The notes beneath the pieces are model-generated. The model saw only the letters and a program-made list of their open reading frames with translations, was not told where the DNA came from and did not search any database. Source: an uncultured Megasphaera sp. (GTDB lineage: Bacteria; Bacillota; Negativicutes; Veillonellales; Megasphaeraceae). From it: 6,817 nucleotides of DNA. The DNA is taken from contig NZ_CATWFF010000115.1 in NCBI RefSeq assembly GCF_958350005.1, positions 1 to 6,817 of the forward strand, written 5' to 3'. The position numbers and the translations under genes were made by a program. Positions 5,678 through 6,817 of the stretch are shown here, piece after piece; positions within the stretch are counted from its first letter, which is position 1, and each line of letters starts with the position of its first letter.

Positions 5678-6305
5678 GGAACTGGGAACGGTGACGCACC
5701 TGGATCGCCAGCCCGATTCCATTCAGCTTACGATTCAGGCAGAAAAAGTACTGGAAGGAACCCAGCTGGGGGACAGTATTGCCGTAAACGGCGTCTGCCT
5801 GACCGTGACAGCCATGACGGACTCGTCCTTTACGGCTGACGTCATGCATGAAACGATGCGGCGGTCTTCCCTGAAAGATCTGCGGACCGGCGCTTCGGTC
5901 AATCTGGAACGGGCCATGGCCCTGGGAGGCCGTCTGGGCGGTCATATTGTCAGCGGCCACGTCGACGGCATGGGCCATATTTCCCGCATTGCCACCGACG
6001 GCATTGCCCGGGTTATTACCATTTCCATTCCCAAAGAGATGGAGCCCTTTATTGTGGAAAAAGGGTCTATTGCTATTGACGGCATCAGCCTGACTGTTGT
6101 CTCTGTCGGCAGCAGCCAGTTTTCCGTTTCCATTATCCCTCATACCATGAGTCATACGACGCTGCTGGACAAGCATCCCGGCGCCGCCGTCAATCTGGAA
6201 ACGGATATTATCGGCAAGTATGTTCACAGTTTTACCGTCGGTTCCGGTGCCGGCAGCAAGTCTTCCGGACTGACCATGGAAACGTTATTGCAGCATGGTT
6301 TTTAA
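5658..6305 (+). CDS. ribE: Riboflavin synthase, alpha subunit
   Basis: This enzyme dismutates two 6,7-dimethyl-8-ribityllumazine molecules into riboflavin and the diaminopyrimidine precursor, the last step of the pathway. The 215 residues match the family. It has the expected internal duplication of two lumazine-binding barrels (about 1-96 and 97-190). GDSIAVNGVCLTV in the first half mirrors KGSIAIDGISLTV in the second, and MFTGIIEE is mirrored by GGHIVSGHVDG (94-104). IPHT (160-163) lies in the second barrel. The C-terminal tail after 190 is the variable trimerisation helix region. The start codon is inside ribD, with a strong ribosome-binding site, so expression is probably coupled to ribD. 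Some genomes call this gene ribC or ribB. Confidence 0.97.
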   Translation: MFTGIIEELGTVTHLDRQPDSIQLTIQAEKVLEGTQLGDSIAVNGVCLTVTAMTDSSFTADVMHETMRRSSLKDLRTGASVNLERAMALGGRLGGHIVSGHVDGMGHISRIATDGIARVITISIPKEMEPFIVEKGSIAIDGISLTVVSVGSSQFSVSIIPHTMSHTTLLDKHPGAAVNLETDIIGKYVHSFTVGSGAGSKSSGLTMETLLQHGF

Positions 6306-6318
6306 TATATTTCAGAAT

Positions 6319-6323
6319 AGGAG
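6319..6323 (+). promoter_or_regulatory. Ribosome-binding site of ribH
   Basis: AGGAG lies 12 bases before the ATG at 6336, slightly longer than ideal. No other start is plausible, because the downstream protein matches lumazine synthase from its first residues. Confidence 0.6.
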
Positions 6324-6335
6324 CGTGCAACTACA

Positions 6336-6800
6336 ATGGCACATATTAAAGAAGGTCAACTGATTGGTTCTGGTTCCAAGTTTGGTATTGTCGTAGCCAG
6401 GTTTAACGAATTTATCTGCAGCAAACTGCTGAGCGGCGCCTACGACGCTCTCCATCGTCACGGCGTCAGCGACGATGACATTACTGTATCGTGGGTGCCG
6501 GGAGCTTTTGAAATCCCCCTGATTGCCCAGAAAATGGCCGAATCTGGCAAGTATGACGCTGTCATCTGCCTCGGTGCCGTCATCCGCGGCGCTACGAGCC
6601 ACTACGACCTGGTCTGCAACGAAGCTGCTAAGGGCATTGCCCAGGCTTCGCTGAAAACAGGGGTGCCCATCATGTTTGGCGTCATTACGACGGAAAATAT
6701 TGAACAGGCTGTCGAACGGGCCGGCACAAAAGCAGGCAACAAAGGCTTTGATGTAGCTGTCAGTGCTATTGAAATGGTAAATCTCATTAAAGAATTATAA
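6336..6800 (+). CDS. ribH: 6,7-dimethyl-8-ribityllumazine synthase
   Basis: This enzyme condenses the ribitylamino-pyrimidinedione with 3,4-dihydroxy-2-butanone 4-phosphate to give the lumazine substrate of RibE. The family assembles as pentamers or 60-subunit capsids, often enclosing riboflavin synthase. The 154 residues are the standard length. Visible motifs are ARFNEFI (21-27, Phe23 in the usual aromatic position), VPGAFEIP (54-61), GAVIRGATSHY (80-90) with the catalytic His89, FGVITTEN (114-121) and Arg128 near the C-terminal phosphate-binding region. It begins 30 bases after ribE with no terminator or convincing promoter between them, so it is part of the same riboswitch-controlled operon. 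ribBA, which supplies the four-carbon substrate, is missing between ribE and ribH. Confidence 0.97.
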   Translation: MAHIKEGQLIGSGSKFGIVVARFNEFICSKLLSGAYDALHRHGVSDDDITVSWVPGAFEIPLIAQKMAESGKYDAVICLGAVIRGATSHYDLVCNEAAKGIAQASLKTGVPIMFGVITTENIEQAVERAGTKAGNKGFDVAVSAIEMVNLIKEL

Positions 6801-6802
6801 GC

Positions 6803-6809
6803 AGGGAAG
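6803..6809 (+). promoter_or_regulatory. Possible ribosome-binding site of a further downstream gene
   Basis: AGGGAAG follows the ribH stop by 2 bases, and the window ends 8 bases later in TTTATAT. If the next base were G, an ATG would start at 6816 with 6-base spacing. No terminator is visible after ribH. This suggests that the operon continues, but the gene itself is outside the window. Confidence 0.4.
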
Positions 6810-6817
6810 ATTTATAT

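Noticed and set aside
4589..5722. 377-residue open frame on the - strand across ribD
   Set aside because: It is antisense to a fully recognisable RibD, shows no motifs, and is another codon-bias shadow.
6288..6311. Possible internal promoter before ribH (TTGCAG and TATATT)
   Set aside because: The spacing is 12 bases, too short for a sigma-A promoter, and the AT-rich gap is typical of a ribosome-binding region.
1..6817. A previously undescribed defence, mobile or toxin-antitoxin system
   Set aside because: Every long + strand frame is a recognised housekeeping family, gaps are short or explained, and no inverted repeats, integrase, CRISPR spacers or codon-usage breaks were seen.

Overview
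The window reads as chromosomal housekeeping DNA from a low-to-mid GC Bacillota. The gene set and order (PP2C phosphatase, PASTA kinase, rsgA, rpe, then an FMN-riboswitch-controlled rib cluster) are typical of that phylum. The moderate GC content, AT-rich gene starts and lineage-like details of the kinase suggest a Negativicutes member such as Megasphaera or a relative. That last step is inference from general knowledge and was not tested by a search. All genes are on the + strand and none looks broken or horizontally acquired.

Region 1 (about 1-4243) is a tightly packed run of four genes: stp/prpC (PP2C Ser/Thr phosphatase, TTG start), prkC (membrane Hanks-type kinase with extracellular PASTA repeats), rsgA (circularly permuted ribosome-assembly GTPase) and rpe (ribulose-5-phosphate 3-epimerase). 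Gaps are short, and rsgA and rpe overlap as ATGA. The kinase and phosphatase form an opposing signalling pair that senses cell-wall state. RsgA/CpgA is a documented PrkC substrate in Bacillus subtilis, so the neighbourhood makes functional sense.

Region 2 (4244-4537) is a 294-base regulatory gap. It holds a good extended -10 promoter directly after rpe, a complete FMN riboswitch aptamer, and a strong intrinsic terminator 35 bases downstream, just before the ribD ribosome-binding site. This is a transcription-attenuation layout that shuts the rib operon when FMN is abundant. Two details stand out. A GNRA-capped 16-base hairpin is inserted into the aptamer's P2 loop. In addition, a 7-base stretch of the aptamer copies the terminator's 3' arm and is a candidate antiterminator strand.

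Region 3 (4538-6817) holds ribD (bifunctional deaminase/reductase), ribE (riboflavin synthase, overlapping ribD by 20 bases) and ribH (lumazine synthase). ribBA, which in the classic Bacillus order sits between ribE and ribH, is absent. A possible ribosome-binding site in the last 17 bases suggests that another gene begins right at the window edge.

I found no mobile element, CRISPR array, tRNA, rRNA or wholly new system. The points most worth following up are the riboswitch architecture, the missing ribBA, and the kinase's HCD (non-RD) catalytic loop and extra C-terminal extracellular domain.
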